Assembly (NCBI RefSeq): GCF_023715885.1
Contig: NZ_JAMBOY010000002.1
Span: 682,001-746,000 of the forward strand
Length of the DNA: 64,000 nt
Reading direction: 5' to 3'
From: Microbacterium hydrocarbonoxydans
GTDB taxonomy: Bacteria; Actinomycetota; Actinomycetes; Actinomycetales; Microbacteriaceae
Shown one piece after another: positions 38,396-47,894 of the stretch. Numbering within the stretch: the first letter of the stretch is position 1; every line of letters begins with the position of its first letter. The notes below the pieces were generated by a model, which was given only the letters and a program-made list of their open reading frames with translations, was not told the origin of the DNA and searched no databases. The position numbers and the translations under genes are program-made.

Positions 38396-39805
38396 TCAGG
38401 CGAGCGGATCGACCGGATCGCGGCGCGGCAGACGGAAGCCCGGCGCGTCGCCGGAGGGGTCCGGATCGGTCGACGACGAGCGGTTCGCTCCCTCCCCGGA
38501 CCGACCGTCGGGGTCGTCCCACGAGATGGCGGCTCCCGCGTCGGAGGAGGTGTCGGATGCCGTCATCGCGGCCATCCACCGGTCGGTGCGCTCCTCGGCG
38601 ACCTCGTCGCGATGGCGGGGAGACAGCAGCAGGATCGCCGCACCCAGCATCACCTCGCCGCCCAGCGCGAGCGCGAACGGAAGGGGTGCGGGTCCGACCT
38701 CCGCGAGGCGGCCCGGCCCGATCGACCCGGAGGCGAGGACGGCGGCGACAGCCGCGACGATGGCCGTGACCACGCCCACGCCGACCGCGATGACCGCCCG
38801 AGGGGCGGCGTGGAGCGGCGTACCCTCCCACACGAGTCGCGAGCGGACGGCCCATCCGGCGAATGCGCCGGCGCCGATCGGGAGCAGCACGACGATCAGC
38901 ATCCAGATCGTGGTGTGCTCGGGGAGCAGTCCGAAGACGGGGATGCCCGGCACGACCCCGAGCTGCGTTCCGGCGGGTGAGACGGCGGAGCCCACGCCCA
39001 ACGAGAATCCGGGGCCGGCGATCCACGAGGTCGCCCACACGATCATGGTGGGCAGGTAGGCGAGCTGGCCGAGGGTGATCACCGTGGCGCCGAGAGCGTC
39101 GACCCGTGTCGCCTGGAAGAGAGCCACGACCTCGCCGCCTCTGACGAGCGTGAGGATCGCGAGGGAGAGTCCGGCGACCGCGGTGGTCGTCATGACGGCG
39201 AAGGCCGCTCCGCGAGCGATGGATGCCGGCACCGGACCCCAGTCGCCCCGCGAGTCGACGATGTCGTGCACGCGGTCGACGATGCCGCCGTCGCCGTCCT
39301 GCCAGGCGACCCGCACCCCGCCGACGAGGGCGCCGACGAGGTACACCGCGGCAGGCAGGGCGATGGCGAGGAGCAGAGGCGTCTCGGCGGCGGCGACGCG
39401 ACCCGTGAAAGCGACCGCCGCTGCGATCACCGCGATCGCCACGGTGCCGGAGGCGACTCCCAGCGCCCACGCGCCGGACCGGGCGGCGCGCGCCCCGGAG
39501 CGCGCGGCGAACAGCAGCGTGAAAAACAGGAAGGCGAGAGGTGTCACCGACAGGGTGAAGGCCGCGGCGTCCGGGGCCACGCCGGCCGCCCGCAGGACCT
39601 CGGTGCCGATCTCGATGTCGACCGGAGCGCCGTGGCCGTACTGCCACAGGGTGCCGGCGAGCGGCCACAGAGCACCCCAGTCAGCCGTCGCGCCGAACGC
39701 CAGCGTCCACAGCAGGGTGAGCGGTGCCAGGAGGGCCGCGAGCCCGACGGCCGCCGCGATGGCGGCGTCGAAGGCGGCGAGGAGCGCGACGAGGAGGCGT
39801 TGCAT
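38396..39805 (-). CDS. Polytopic membrane protein, DUF6350 (PerM-like)
   Basis: 469 residues with about ten hydrophobic segments between 1 and 400, then a charged, disordered tail. The position next to purN, with sucCD nearby, matches mycobacterial perM (Rv0955), a membrane protein linked to cell division and persistence. That assignment rests on synteny and general architecture, and function here is inferred. In many actinobacteria sucD directly precedes this gene; here a purine permease on the opposite strand intervenes. Confidence 0.75.
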   Translation of the reverse strand: MQRLLVALLAAFDAAIAAAVGLAALLAPLTLLWTLAFGATADWGALWPLAGTLWQYGHGAPVDIEIGTEVLRAAGVAPDAAAFTLSVTPLAFLFFTLLFAARSGARAARSGAWALGVASGTVAIAVIAAAVAFTGRVAAAETPLLLAIALPAAVYLVGALVGGVRVAWQDGDGGIVDRVHDIVDSRGDWGPVPASIARGAAFAVMTTTAVAGLSLAILTLVRGGEVVALFQATRVDALGATVITLGQLAYLPTMIVWATSWIAGPGFSLGVGSAVSPAGTQLGVVPGIPVFGLLPEHTTIWMLIVVLLPIGAGAFAGWAVRSRLVWEGTPLHAAPRAVIAVGVGVVTAIVAAVAAVLASGSIGPGRLAEVGPAPLPFALALGGEVMLGAAILLLSPRHRDEVAEERTDRWMAAMTASDTSSDAGAAISWDDPDGRSGEGANRSSSTDPDPSGDAPGFRLPRRDPVDPLA

Positions 39806-39864
39806 GACGCTTCGAGACTACGACGAGAAGCCTGCCGTCGCCCGCGGGCGCGCGCGGGGCGGCG

Positions 39865-39880
39865 GACACGATATCGTCTC
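39865..39880. promoter_or_regulatory. Palindrome in the promoter of the purine permease
   Basis: GACACGATATCGTCTC, palindromic except for one pair, 18 bases before the permease ATG and just upstream of its GGAGG ribosome-binding site. Candidate operator for an unknown regulator. Confidence 0.4.
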
Positions 39881-39897
39881 CTCCGGAGGTTTCCCCG

Positions 39898-41355
39898 ATG
39901 TCAACTGCCCCGTCCCCCACCACCTCACAGACTGAACCGGCGAACGCGCTCGATCGCTTCTTCGAGATCAGTAAGCGCGGTTCCACCCTCGGCACCGAGA
40001 TCCGAGGTGGCCTGGTGACGTTCGTCACGATGGCCTACATCGTGATCCTCAACCCGATCATCCTGTCCGGCTCCGCCGACGTCGACGGTATGAAGCTCGA
40101 CTTCAGCGCGGTCGGCGCCGCCACCGCCCTGACCGCCGGCATCATGACGATCCTGTTCGGCGTCATCACGCGCCTGCCGTTCGGCTTCGCCGCGGGCCTC
40201 GGCATCAACGCGTTCGTCGCGTTCTCCGTCGTCGGCCAGGTCACCTGGCCCGAGGCCATGGCGCTCGTGATGATCAACGGTGTCGTGATCGTGCTGCTCG
40301 CCGTCACCGGCCTGCGCAAGATGATCTTCGACGCCGTGCCGTTCCAGCTCAAGATCGCGATCACGGTCGGTATCGGCCTGTTCATCGCCTTCATCGGCTT
40401 CGTGAACTCCGGCTTCGTCACCGCCACCGGCTCGGCGTCTCCGCCCGTGGGCCTGGGCGTCGGCGGATCCGTCGCCACCGTCCCGACGGTGCTCTTCATC
40501 GTGACCCTGATCGTCACCGGCATCCTCGTCGCACGCAAGGTCAAGGGCGGGCTGCTGATCGGTCTCGTCTCCGGCACCGTGCTCGCCGTGATCGTCGAGG
40601 CGATCTGGCATCTCGGCGCCGCCGCCGACGGCAACGCCGGCGGCTGGGGCCTCACCGTGCCCTCCCTCTTGGGTGCGCCGTTCAGCCTGCCCGACCTCAG
40701 CCTGGTCGGCGCCGTCGACTTCGGCTTCGACCTGAGCAAGGTCAGCCTCGTCGCGATCGTCATGATCGTCTTCACCCTGGTGTTCTCGAACTTCTTCGAC
40801 GCCATGGGCACCATGACCGGTCTCGCCAAGGAGGCGGACCTCGCCGACCAGAAGGGCGACTTCCCCCGCATCAAGTCGGCGCTGGTCGTCGAGGGCGTCG
40901 GCGCGATCGTCGGCGGCGGCACGTCCTCGTCGTCGAGCACCGTGTTCATCGAGTCCGGCGCCGGCATCGGCGAGGGCGCGCGCACCGGGTTCGCGAACGT
41001 CGTCACCGGCGCGATGTTCCTGCTGGCGATGTTCCTCACGCCGCTCACCTCGATCGTGCCGACCGAGATCGCGGCCGCAGCGCTCGTGATCGTCGGCGCG
41101 ATGATGATGGCGCAGATCAAGTACATCGATCTCACCGACTTCAGCGTGCTGCTGCCGGTCTTCCTCACGGTCACGGTGATGCCTCTCACCTACTCGATCG
41201 CGAACGGCATCGGAGCGGGCTTCGTGAGCTGGGTGCTCGTGCAGGCCCTCTCCGGCAAGGCGAAGCGCATCAGCCCGCTGCTGTGGATCGTCGCCGCCGG
41301 TTTCGTGCTGTTCTTCGCCCGCGGGCCGATCGAGGCTCTGTTCGGCGTCGCCTGA
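39898..41355 (+). CDS. NCS2-family purine permease (AzgA/GhxP type)
   Basis: 485 residues with about 12-13 transmembrane segments. RGGLVTFVTMAYIVILNPIIL at the start, NAFVAFSV in helix 3, FSNFFDAMGTMTGLAKEADL and the GGGTSSSSSTVFIESGAGIGEGARTG region are signatures of the adenine/guanine/hypoxanthine subgroup. Imports nucleobases by proton symport. GGAGG precedes the ATG. It sits beside de novo purine genes but on the opposite strand. Confidence 0.92.
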   Translation: MSTAPSPTTSQTEPANALDRFFEISKRGSTLGTEIRGGLVTFVTMAYIVILNPIILSGSADVDGMKLDFSAVGAATALTAGIMTILFGVITRLPFGFAAGLGINAFVAFSVVGQVTWPEAMALVMINGVVIVLLAVTGLRKMIFDAVPFQLKIAITVGIGLFIAFIGFVNSGFVTATGSASPPVGLGVGGSVATVPTVLFIVTLIVTGILVARKVKGGLLIGLVSGTVLAVIVEAIWHLGAAADGNAGGWGLTVPSLLGAPFSLPDLSLVGAVDFGFDLSKVSLVAIVMIVFTLVFSNFFDAMGTMTGLAKEADLADQKGDFPRIKSALVVEGVGAIVGGGTSSSSSTVFIESGAGIGEGARTGFANVVTGAMFLLAMFLTPLTSIVPTEIAAAALVIVGAMMMAQIKYIDLTDFSVLLPVFLTVTVMPLTYSIANGIGAGFVSWVLVQALSGKAKRISPLLWIVAAGFVLFFARGPIEALFGVA

Positions 41356-41369
41356 CCCCGCGACGACCC

Positions 41370-41403
41370 CAGAGGGGCGGATGCTGCGGCATCCGCCCCT
41401 CTG
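41370..41403 (+). terminator. Terminator of the purine permease gene
   Basis: Perfect 15-base stem CAGAGGGGCGGATGC/GCATCCGCCCCTCTG, loop TGCG. The stem ends in the GGATGC/GCATCC pair. Confidence 0.85.
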
Positions 41404-41419
41404 TCGCTCCCGTGATGTA

Positions 41420-41507
41420 GTCAGCTTCTGCGGCCTCGGGCATGTTCTGCGGCCTGCTCACGGGGAGGTGGCCGCAGAAGTTCGCCGTGGTCGCAGAAGT
41501 CGGCAAC
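41420..41507. repeat. Interspersed repeat, locus C (two direct and two inverted units)
   Basis: Direct units near 41424 (AGCTTCTGCGGCCTCG) and 41444 (GTTCTGCGGCC). Inverted units near 41468 (GTGGCCGCAGAAGTTCGC) and 41488 (TGGTCGCAGAAGTCGGCAAC). It lies between two terminators of convergent genes. Confidence 0.85.
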
Positions 41508-41533
41508 TGCGACGGGCACAGCCGTCCGGGCAT

Positions 41534-41568
41534 GAGAAAGGCCCCGGGGTGGAGCCCGGGGCCTTCTC
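41534..41568 (-). terminator. Terminator of sucCD
   Basis: About 14-base stem (GAGAA-GGCCCCGGG type, one-base bulge), loop of about five bases. On the minus strand it is followed by TTTCTC. It starts 15 bases after the sucD stop. Confidence 0.85.
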
Positions 41569-41583
41569 GTACAGCTTAGCGCG

Positions 41584-42498
<915 letters not shown>

Positions 42499-42504
42499 TC
42501 AGTC

Positions 42505-43671
42505 TCAGGCGTTGGCGAGCTCGGCGGCCTTGTCGGCGCCCTCGTCCATGGTGGCGGCCAGGGTCACGAGCGGGTGCGCGTACTCGGCGAGGATCGCGCG
42601 ACCCTCCTCGACGCGGTTGCCGTCGAGGCGCACGACGAGCGGCTTGGAGGCCGCGGAGCCGAGGGTCTCGAGGGCGCCCTTGATGCCGTTCGCGACGGCG
42701 TCGCAGGCGGTGATGCCGCCGAAGACGTTCACGAAGACGCTCTTGACCTGCGGGTCGCCGAGGATGACATCGAGGCCGTTGGCCATGACCTCTGCCGAGG
42801 CGCCGCCGCCGATGTCGAGGAAGTTCGCGGGCTTGACGCCGTTGTGGTTCTCGCCGGCGTAGGCGACGACGTCGAGGGTCGACATGACGAGTCCGGCGCC
42901 GTTGCCGATGATGCCGACCTCGCCGTCGAGCTTCACGTAGTTGAGGCCCGACTTCTTGGCCTTGGCCTCGAGCGGGTCGGCGGCGTCCTTGTCCTCGAGC
43001 TCCTCGTGCTCCGGGTGACGGATCTCGGAGGCGTTGTCGTCGAGCGTGACCTTGCCGTCGAGAGCGATGATGTCGCCCTCCTCGGTGCGGACCAGCGGGT
43101 TGACCTCGACGAGCGTCGCGTCCTCACCCTTGTAGACGTCGAACAGCTTCACGAAGACGTCGGAGACCTTCTCGACGAGGTCCTCGGGGAAGTTCGCCGC
43201 GCGGGCGATCTCGACGGCCTTCTCCTTGTCGATCCCCGTCAGCGGGTTGACCTCGACGCGGGCCAGGGCCTCGGGGCGCTCGACCGCGAGCTCCTCGATC
43301 TCCATGCCGCCCTCGACCGAGCAGAGGCTCAGGTACGAGCGGTTGGCACGGTCGAGCAGCACGGAGAAGTAGAACTCCTCGGCGATGCGCGCACCCTGCG
43401 CGACCATGACGCGCTTGACGACGTGGCCCTTGATGTCGAGACCGAGGATGGCCTTGGCAGCCTCGTACGCCTCGTCGGGGGTCTTGGCGACCTTGACGCC
43501 GCCCGCCTTGCCTCGGCCGCCGGTCTTCACCTGAGCCTTGACGACGACCACTCCGCCGATCTTCTCGGCTGCCGCCCTCACCTCCTCAGGGGTATCCGCG
43601 ACGATGCCGGCGAGGACCGGCACTCCGTACTTCTCGAAAACGTCTCGTGCCTGGTACTCGTACAGATCCAC
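42505..43671 (-). CDS. sucC: Succinyl-CoA synthetase beta subunit
   Basis: 388 residues. [19 protein letters not shown] opens an ATP-grasp domain; [17 protein letters not shown] and the C-terminal [16 protein letters not shown] are typical. First gene of sucCD. A strong palindrome lies 36-55 bases before its ATG and matches one before icd. Confidence 0.97.
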   Translation of the reverse strand: MDLYEYQARDVFEKYGVPVLAGIVADTPEEVRAAAEKIGGVVVVKAQVKTGGRGKAGGVKVAKTPDEAYEAAKAILGLDIKGHVVKRVMVAQGARIAEEFYFSVLLDRANRSYLSLCSVEGGMEIEELAVERPEALARVEVNPLTGIDKEKAVEIARAANFPEDLVEKVSDVFVKLFDVYKGEDATLVEVNPLVRTEEGDIIALDGKVTLDDNASEIRHPEHEELEDKDAADPLEAKAKKSGLNYVKLDGEVGIIGNGAGLVMSTLDVVAYAGENHNGVKPANFLDIGGGASAEVMANGLDVILGDPQVKSVFVNVFGGITACDAVANGIKGALETLGSAASKPLVVRLDGNRVEEGRAILAEYAHPLVTLAATMDEGADKAAELANA

Positions 43672-43706
43672 TGTGGTTCCTTCACTGGGCTGCTGTCTGG
43701 TAATTC

Positions 43707-43726
43707 TCTCGATGTCGAGACATCGA
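43707..43726. promoter_or_regulatory. Palindromic operator candidate upstream of sucC
   Basis: TCTCGATGTCGAGA (43707-43720) overlaps the larger perfect dyad TCGATGTC-GA-GACATCGA (43709-43726). It is related to the icd element at 20011-20024. Confidence 0.6.
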
Positions 43727-43801
43727 CCAGTCCCCCAGCCTACTACCTCGGCCTGAGCGTCCCGGAGCGGAAGAACCGCTGGCGCGAGGCCCCCGAGGTT
43801 C

Positions 43802-43807
43802 TAGGCT
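43802..43807 (+). promoter_or_regulatory. -10 box of a leaderless promoter (TetR gene)
   Basis: TAGGCT, six bases, then ATG 43814. Confidence 0.6.
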
Positions 43808-43813
43808 TTCGCT

Positions 43814-44476
43814 ATGCGAGACTTCTCCGATTCCCGCGACGCCGTCGTCGCGGCAGCACTCGAGCTCTTCCAGGCCCAGGGCTTCGATCAGACCTCCGTC
43901 GAGCAGATCGCGAAGGCCGCGGGCGTGTCACGCTCGACGTTCTTCCGTCAGTTCGGCGGCAAGGAGGACGTCGTGTTCGCCGACCACGAGGTGATGCTCG
44001 GACAGCTGCGCGAATACCTCGCCGAAGGACACGACGACCCGTGGGGCGCCGTCTGCGCGGCATCCGAGTCGGTCTTCGCGCATTTCGCCCGCGACCCCGA
44101 GCTGGCTCGCCGCCGCTATCAGGTGGTGCGGCAGGTGCCGGTGCTGCGCGAGCGCGAGATCATCACCGTGTTCCGCTACGAGCGCCTGTTCGACGACTAC
44201 CTGCGTACCGCGCTGCCCGGGGTGGACCCTCTGGATGCCGTCGGCTTCGCCGCGCTGGTCACCGCCGTGCACAACCACGTGCTTCGGCAGCTGCTGCGCG
44301 GCAAGAAGAAGGTGCCGCTGTCGACGCTGCAGACCGCCTTGGCCGACGTGCGGCGTCGCTACGGCGTGCCGGCGGAAGCCGAGACGGGCGCCCCAGACGA
44401 CGTGGTGGTCGCCGTGTTCCCCCGGTCGATGCCGGTGGCGGAGATCACCCGCCGCCTGCGGTCGCAGCTCGACTGA
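43814..44476 (+). CDS. TetR-family transcriptional regulator
   Basis: 220 residues. The N-terminal HTH is DAVVAAALELFQAQGFDQTSVEQIAKAAGVSRSTFFRQFGGKEDVV (about 8-54), and the helical ligand domain fills the rest. It is followed in line by an acyl-CoA dehydrogenase gene 113 bases downstream, a common pairing in which the regulator responds to an acyl-CoA. Leaderless start. Confidence 0.93.
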   Translation: MRDFSDSRDAVVAAALELFQAQGFDQTSVEQIAKAAGVSRSTFFRQFGGKEDVVFADHEVMLGQLREYLAEGHDDPWGAVCAASESVFAHFARDPELARRRYQVVRQVPVLREREIITVFRYERLFDDYLRTALPGVDPLDAVGFAALVTAVHNHVLRQLLRGKKKVPLSTLQTALADVRRRYGVPAEAETGAPDDVVVAVFPRSMPVAEITRRLRSQLD

Positions 44477-44490
44477 CCTCGCGCAGCGTC

Positions 44491-44529
44491 TCCGCGCGAC
44501 GGGTGTCCGCGCGACGAGTGTCCGCGCGC
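44491..44529. repeat. 15-base tandem repeat, about 2.6 copies
   Basis: Unit TCCGCGCGACGRGTG at 44491-44505 and 44506-44520, then a partial copy. Directly downstream of the TetR gene. Confidence 0.8.
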
Positions 44530-44545
44530 TCATCTTCGTGAAACC

Positions 44546-44568
44546 GAGTACCGAGGAGTACGATACTC
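44546..44568. promoter_or_regulatory. Possible operator of the acyl-CoA dehydrogenase gene
   Basis: GAGTA and TACTC arms separated by 13 bases, with a further internal GAGTAC, 21 bases before the ATG. A plausible TetR site, but weak. Confidence 0.3.
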
Positions 44569-44589
44569 AGGTCCATCGAAGGAGCCCCC

Positions 44590-45825
44590 ATGAGCACTGC
44601 AGCCTCTCCCGTCCCCGGCGAGCGCGTCGCCTCGTACGACATCACCGCCCGACAGGACAGTGACTACTACGCGGTGTTCGCCGACATCCCGGAGGCCGAC
44701 CGCGCGGCATGGGACCGCGCCAAGGCCTACATCGACGAGGTCGGGCCGCAGATGGCGGATGCCTGGGACCGGGCCGAGTACCCCCTCGACGCCGCCCGCC
44801 GCATGGGCGAGATGGACCTCGTCGTGGATGGCATCGACCACCCGTCCCTCACGCACCTCTCCCCCCTCGCCGCCGGCCTCGTCAACATGGAGATCTCGCG
44901 GGGCGACGGGTCACTCGGCACCGTGCTCGCCGTGCAGGGCGGCCTCGCGCTGCGCACCCTGGCACTGTTCGGATCGCCGGCCCAGCAGGAACGGTGGCTG
45001 ACGGCCTTGGCCGACGGCTCGGTCCTCGGCTCCTTCGCCCTCACCGAGCCGGACCACGGCTCCGACTCGGTGTCGCTCGAGACGGTCGCCCGCCGCGACG
45101 GTGAGGAGTGGGTCATCCGCGGAGCCAAGAAGTGGATCGGCAACGGTGCCTCCGGCGGCATCACGTTCGTCTGGGCGCGCGTCGACGACGAGTCGGCCGA
45201 GGAGCACGGCTCGGTACGGTGCTTCCTCGTCGAGCAGGAGACGCCCGGATACACGGGAACGGCGATCCGGGGCAAGGCCTCGCTGCGGGCGATCCACCAG
45301 GCGCACATCCGCCTCGACGATGTTCGCGTGCCGCTCGACGCCGTACTCCCGGGGACGAAGAGCTTCAAGGACGCGTCCACGGTCCTCTACGCGACGCGCT
45401 CCGGTGTCGCGTGGTCGGCCCTCGGACACGCGACCGCCTGCTACGAGGCCGCCCTCGCCTACGCCTCGGAGCGGGTGCAGTTCGGCAAGCCCCTGGCCGG
45501 GTTCCAGATGGTGCAGGAGCGGCTCACCCACATGCTGGAGGATCTCACCGCCATGCAGCTGTACTGCCGTCGCCTCGCCGACCTCGAGACGGCGGGCCAG
45601 CTGCGGCCCACCCAGGCGTCGCTCGCGAAGTTCCACAACACCCGCGCGGCCCGACGGGTGGCGTCGACCGCGCGCGACCTGCTCGGCGGCAACGGCATCC
45701 TGCTCGAGTACGGCGTGATGCAGCACATGGCCGACATCGAGGCGATCCACACCTACGAGGGCACCGAGAGCGTGCAGGCGCTGCTGCTCGGGCGTGACAT
45801 CACCGGGAAGAGCGCGTTCGCCTGA
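44590..45825 (+). CDS. Acyl-CoA dehydrogenase (glutaryl-CoA dehydrogenase-like)
   Basis: 411 residues. FAD enzyme that oxidises an acyl-CoA at the alpha-beta bond. FALTEPDHGSDSVSL (substrate/FAD loop), WIGNGASGGITFVWAR, and the C-terminal YEGTESVQALLLGRDITGKSAF with the catalytic Glu of TYEGT, as in glutaryl-CoA and isobutyryl-type dehydrogenases. GAAGGAG precedes the ATG. Probable target of the adjacent TetR protein. Confidence 0.93.
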   Translation: MSTAASPVPGERVASYDITARQDSDYYAVFADIPEADRAAWDRAKAYIDEVGPQMADAWDRAEYPLDAARRMGEMDLVVDGIDHPSLTHLSPLAAGLVNMEISRGDGSLGTVLAVQGGLALRTLALFGSPAQQERWLTALADGSVLGSFALTEPDHGSDSVSLETVARRDGEEWVIRGAKKWIGNGASGGITFVWARVDDESAEEHGSVRCFLVEQETPGYTGTAIRGKASLRAIHQAHIRLDDVRVPLDAVLPGTKSFKDASTVLYATRSGVAWSALGHATACYEAALAYASERVQFGKPLAGFQMVQERLTHMLEDLTAMQLYCRRLADLETAGQLRPTQASLAKFHNTRAARRVASTARDLLGGNGILLEYGVMQHMADIEAIHTYEGTESVQALLLGRDITGKSAFA

Positions 45826-45859
45826 CCCCTCGCGAGGAAAGCGTGGTTAGACGGATGCG

Positions 45860-46345
45860 TCAGTCGCAGCCGCAGCCGCCGGCCGGCGTCTTCACCATGA
45901 AGCACGCGTCGCAGACGCCGTAGTCGCGCTCGACCGGCTTCGGCGTCGCCGCGACGCGGGGTGCCGCGGCTGCGCGTGGCGACGAGGACCGCTTGGCCTT
46001 CACCGTCGCGATCGGGCGGAACTCGCTCGGGTGGGTGACGTAGAAGTACGGCGCACGCCCCTCGCTCGCCCGCAGGCGAAGCGGCGTCGATCCGACCACG
46101 ACCACCTCGTCCTCGGTGAAGCCGTTGGTGTAGGTCTTGCCGATGTGCAGGCTCGCGCCCTCGCCACGACGGATGGCCTCGATGTAGCGGCCGCGGTCGA
46201 TGTAGGAGGAGATGCCGACGGCATCCATGATCGCCGTGATGAACTCGTGGTTCTCCTCGGCGACGCGGTGGGCGCGGAGTGCCTCGCGGAGCGATCGGTA
46301 CGGACGGGAGGTGCCGGTGGGGGTCGGGCCCTGGACTTCGTTCAT
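45860..46345 (-). CDS. Hypothetical protein with C-terminal cysteine cluster
   Basis: 161 residues. The N-terminal two thirds look folded (LREALRAHRVAEENHEFITAIMDAVGISSYIDRG...). A basic Ala/Pro linker (about 120-145) leads to a tail CDACF...GGCGCD with four Cys, a possible metal site. GGAGGAG abuts the ATG. No family recognised. It is divergent from the flavoprotein gene at 46387. Confidence 0.75.
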   Translation of the reverse strand: MNEVQGPTPTGTSRPYRSLREALRAHRVAEENHEFITAIMDAVGISSYIDRGRYIEAIRRGEGASLHIGKTYTNGFTEDEVVVVGSTPLRLRASEGRAPYFYVTHPSEFRPIATVKAKRSSSPRAAAAPRVAATPKPVERDYGVCDACFMVKTPAGGCGCD

Positions 46346-46386
46346 CTCCTCCAGGATCTCACGTCCGGACGTGGAAGACTGACCCC

Positions 46387-47835
46387 ATGGTTCGTGCGAC
46401 GATCATCGGATCCGGTCCGAACGGCCTGGCGGCGGGTGTCTCCCTCGCCCGTGCCGGCTACGAGGTGCGCGTGCTCGAGGCAGCGGACACGATCGGTGGC
46501 GGCGTCCGCAGCGCCGAGACCACGCTTCCCGGATTCGTGCACGACATCTGCTCGGCGGTGCACCCCGCCGCACTCTCGTCGCCCTTCTTCCAGGCGTTCG
46601 GGCTCGCGGACCGCATCGACTGGATCGTGCCGGAGATCTCCTACGCGCATCCTCTCGACGGCGGTCGCGCCGGAGTCGCCTGGCGCGACATAGAGAAGAC
46701 CGCGGCAGGACTCGGTGTCGACGGCAAGGCGTGGCTCGCGCTGCTGCGTCCGCTGAGCAGGCACATCGAGGGCGTCGTCGACTTCACCGGCAACCAGATG
46801 CTGCGGATCCCTCGTGAACCGCTCACCGCGCTGCGCTTCGGCCTGCGCATGATCGACCAGGGCACGCCGTTCGCGAACCTCTCGTTCCGCACCGACGAGG
46901 CCGCCGGGCTCATCTCGGGGGTGCTCGCGCACGCTCCGGCGCGGATGCCGTCGCTCGCCGCCTCCGCCGCTGGACTGCTGCTCGCCGCAGCGGGACACGC
47001 GGGCGGCTGGATGTATCCCCGCGGCGGCGCGCAGCGCATCGCCGACGCCATGGTCGCCGACATCGAGGCGCACGGCGGCTCGGTCGAGTCGGGCGTGCAC
47101 GTCACCGATCTCGGCGATCTCGACTGGGGCGACCCGGATGCCGGCGACCTGCTGCTGCTCAACACGACGCCGCGACTGCTCCTCACACACCCCGACATCC
47201 CGAACCGCTACGCCCGTGCGATCCAGGGCTACCGCTACGGCGCCGCTGCCGCCAAGGTCGACTTCGCACTCGACGGACCGATCCCCTGGACGAACCCCGA
47301 CGTGGCACAGGCACCCACCGTGCATCTCGGCGGCACCAGGGCCGAGGTCGCCGCCAGCGAGAACGCCGTCGCGCGCGGCCGGGTCAGCGAGCGTCCGTAC
47401 GTGCTCACGGTGCAGCCGTCGGTCTTCGACGCGACCCGAGCCCCGGAGGGCAAAGCGGTGCTATGGGCGTACATCCACGTGCCGGCGAACTCCGACCTCG
47501 ATGCGACCGAGCTCATCACGCGGCAGGTCGAGCGCTTCGCCCCCGGGTTCCGCGACCGCATCCTCGCGCACCACGCGGTCCCGGCCTCGGCGCGCGAGGC
47601 CGTGAACCCCGCCGAGATCGGCGGCGACATCCTCGGCGGCGCCTTCACGATCCCGCAGGCCATCCGGCGGCCCGTGCTGAGCGTGGCCCCGTGGCGCACC
47701 CCGATGCGCGGCGTCTACCTCGCCTCGTCGTCGACCCCGCCCGGTCCCGGGGTGAACGGCATGGCCGGGTGGCACGCCGCGCGCACAGCGCTCGCTGATG
47801 CGGGTGAGCGCGCCACCCTCGCCGACCTGTTCTGA
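46387..47835 (+). CDS. NAD(P)/FAD-dependent oxidoreductase, carotenoid-desaturase-like (COG1233)
   Basis: 482 residues. The dinucleotide-binding motif IIGSGPNGLAAGVSLARAGYEVRVLEA is at the N-terminus. Family blocks VHDICSAVHPAALSSPFF, GGWMYPRGGAQRIADAM and the C-terminal YLASSSTPPGPGVNGMAGWHAART (second FAD contact) follow. This group resembles phytoene desaturases and pyridine-nucleotide oxidoreductases of unknown substrate. No carotenoid genes are nearby, so the role is open. Confidence 0.88.
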   Translation: MVRATIIGSGPNGLAAGVSLARAGYEVRVLEAADTIGGGVRSAETTLPGFVHDICSAVHPAALSSPFFQAFGLADRIDWIVPEISYAHPLDGGRAGVAWRDIEKTAAGLGVDGKAWLALLRPLSRHIEGVVDFTGNQMLRIPREPLTALRFGLRMIDQGTPFANLSFRTDEAAGLISGVLAHAPARMPSLAASAAGLLLAAAGHAGGWMYPRGGAQRIADAMVADIEAHGGSVESGVHVTDLGDLDWGDPDAGDLLLLNTTPRLLLTHPDIPNRYARAIQGYRYGAAAAKVDFALDGPIPWTNPDVAQAPTVHLGGTRAEVAASENAVARGRVSERPYVLTVQPSVFDATRAPEGKAVLWAYIHVPANSDLDATELITRQVERFAPGFRDRILAHHAVPASAREAVNPAEIGGDILGGAFTIPQAIRRPVLSVAPWRTPMRGVYLASSSTPPGPGVNGMAGWHAARTALADAGERATLADLF

Positions 47836-47894
47836 CGCTTCCCGACGCCGTCCACCCCCTTCTCCGACGACGTCGAGCGGGCCAGGATGGGTGC

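Noticed and set aside
36118..38769. Open frame of about 880 codons opposite purH and purN
   Set aside because: Both sense genes are unmistakable; the antisense translation shows no domain and shifts with the codon pattern of the real genes.
38353..39897. A second ZTP riboswitch before purN-purH
   Set aside because: I looked for the ACTGGCG, CCGGGGAGCG and CGCCTGGGC blocks and found none. purN also appears leaderless.
44546..44568. A confident TetR operator
   Set aside because: The arms are only five bases and include the self-complementary GTAC. Kept only as a low-confidence feature.
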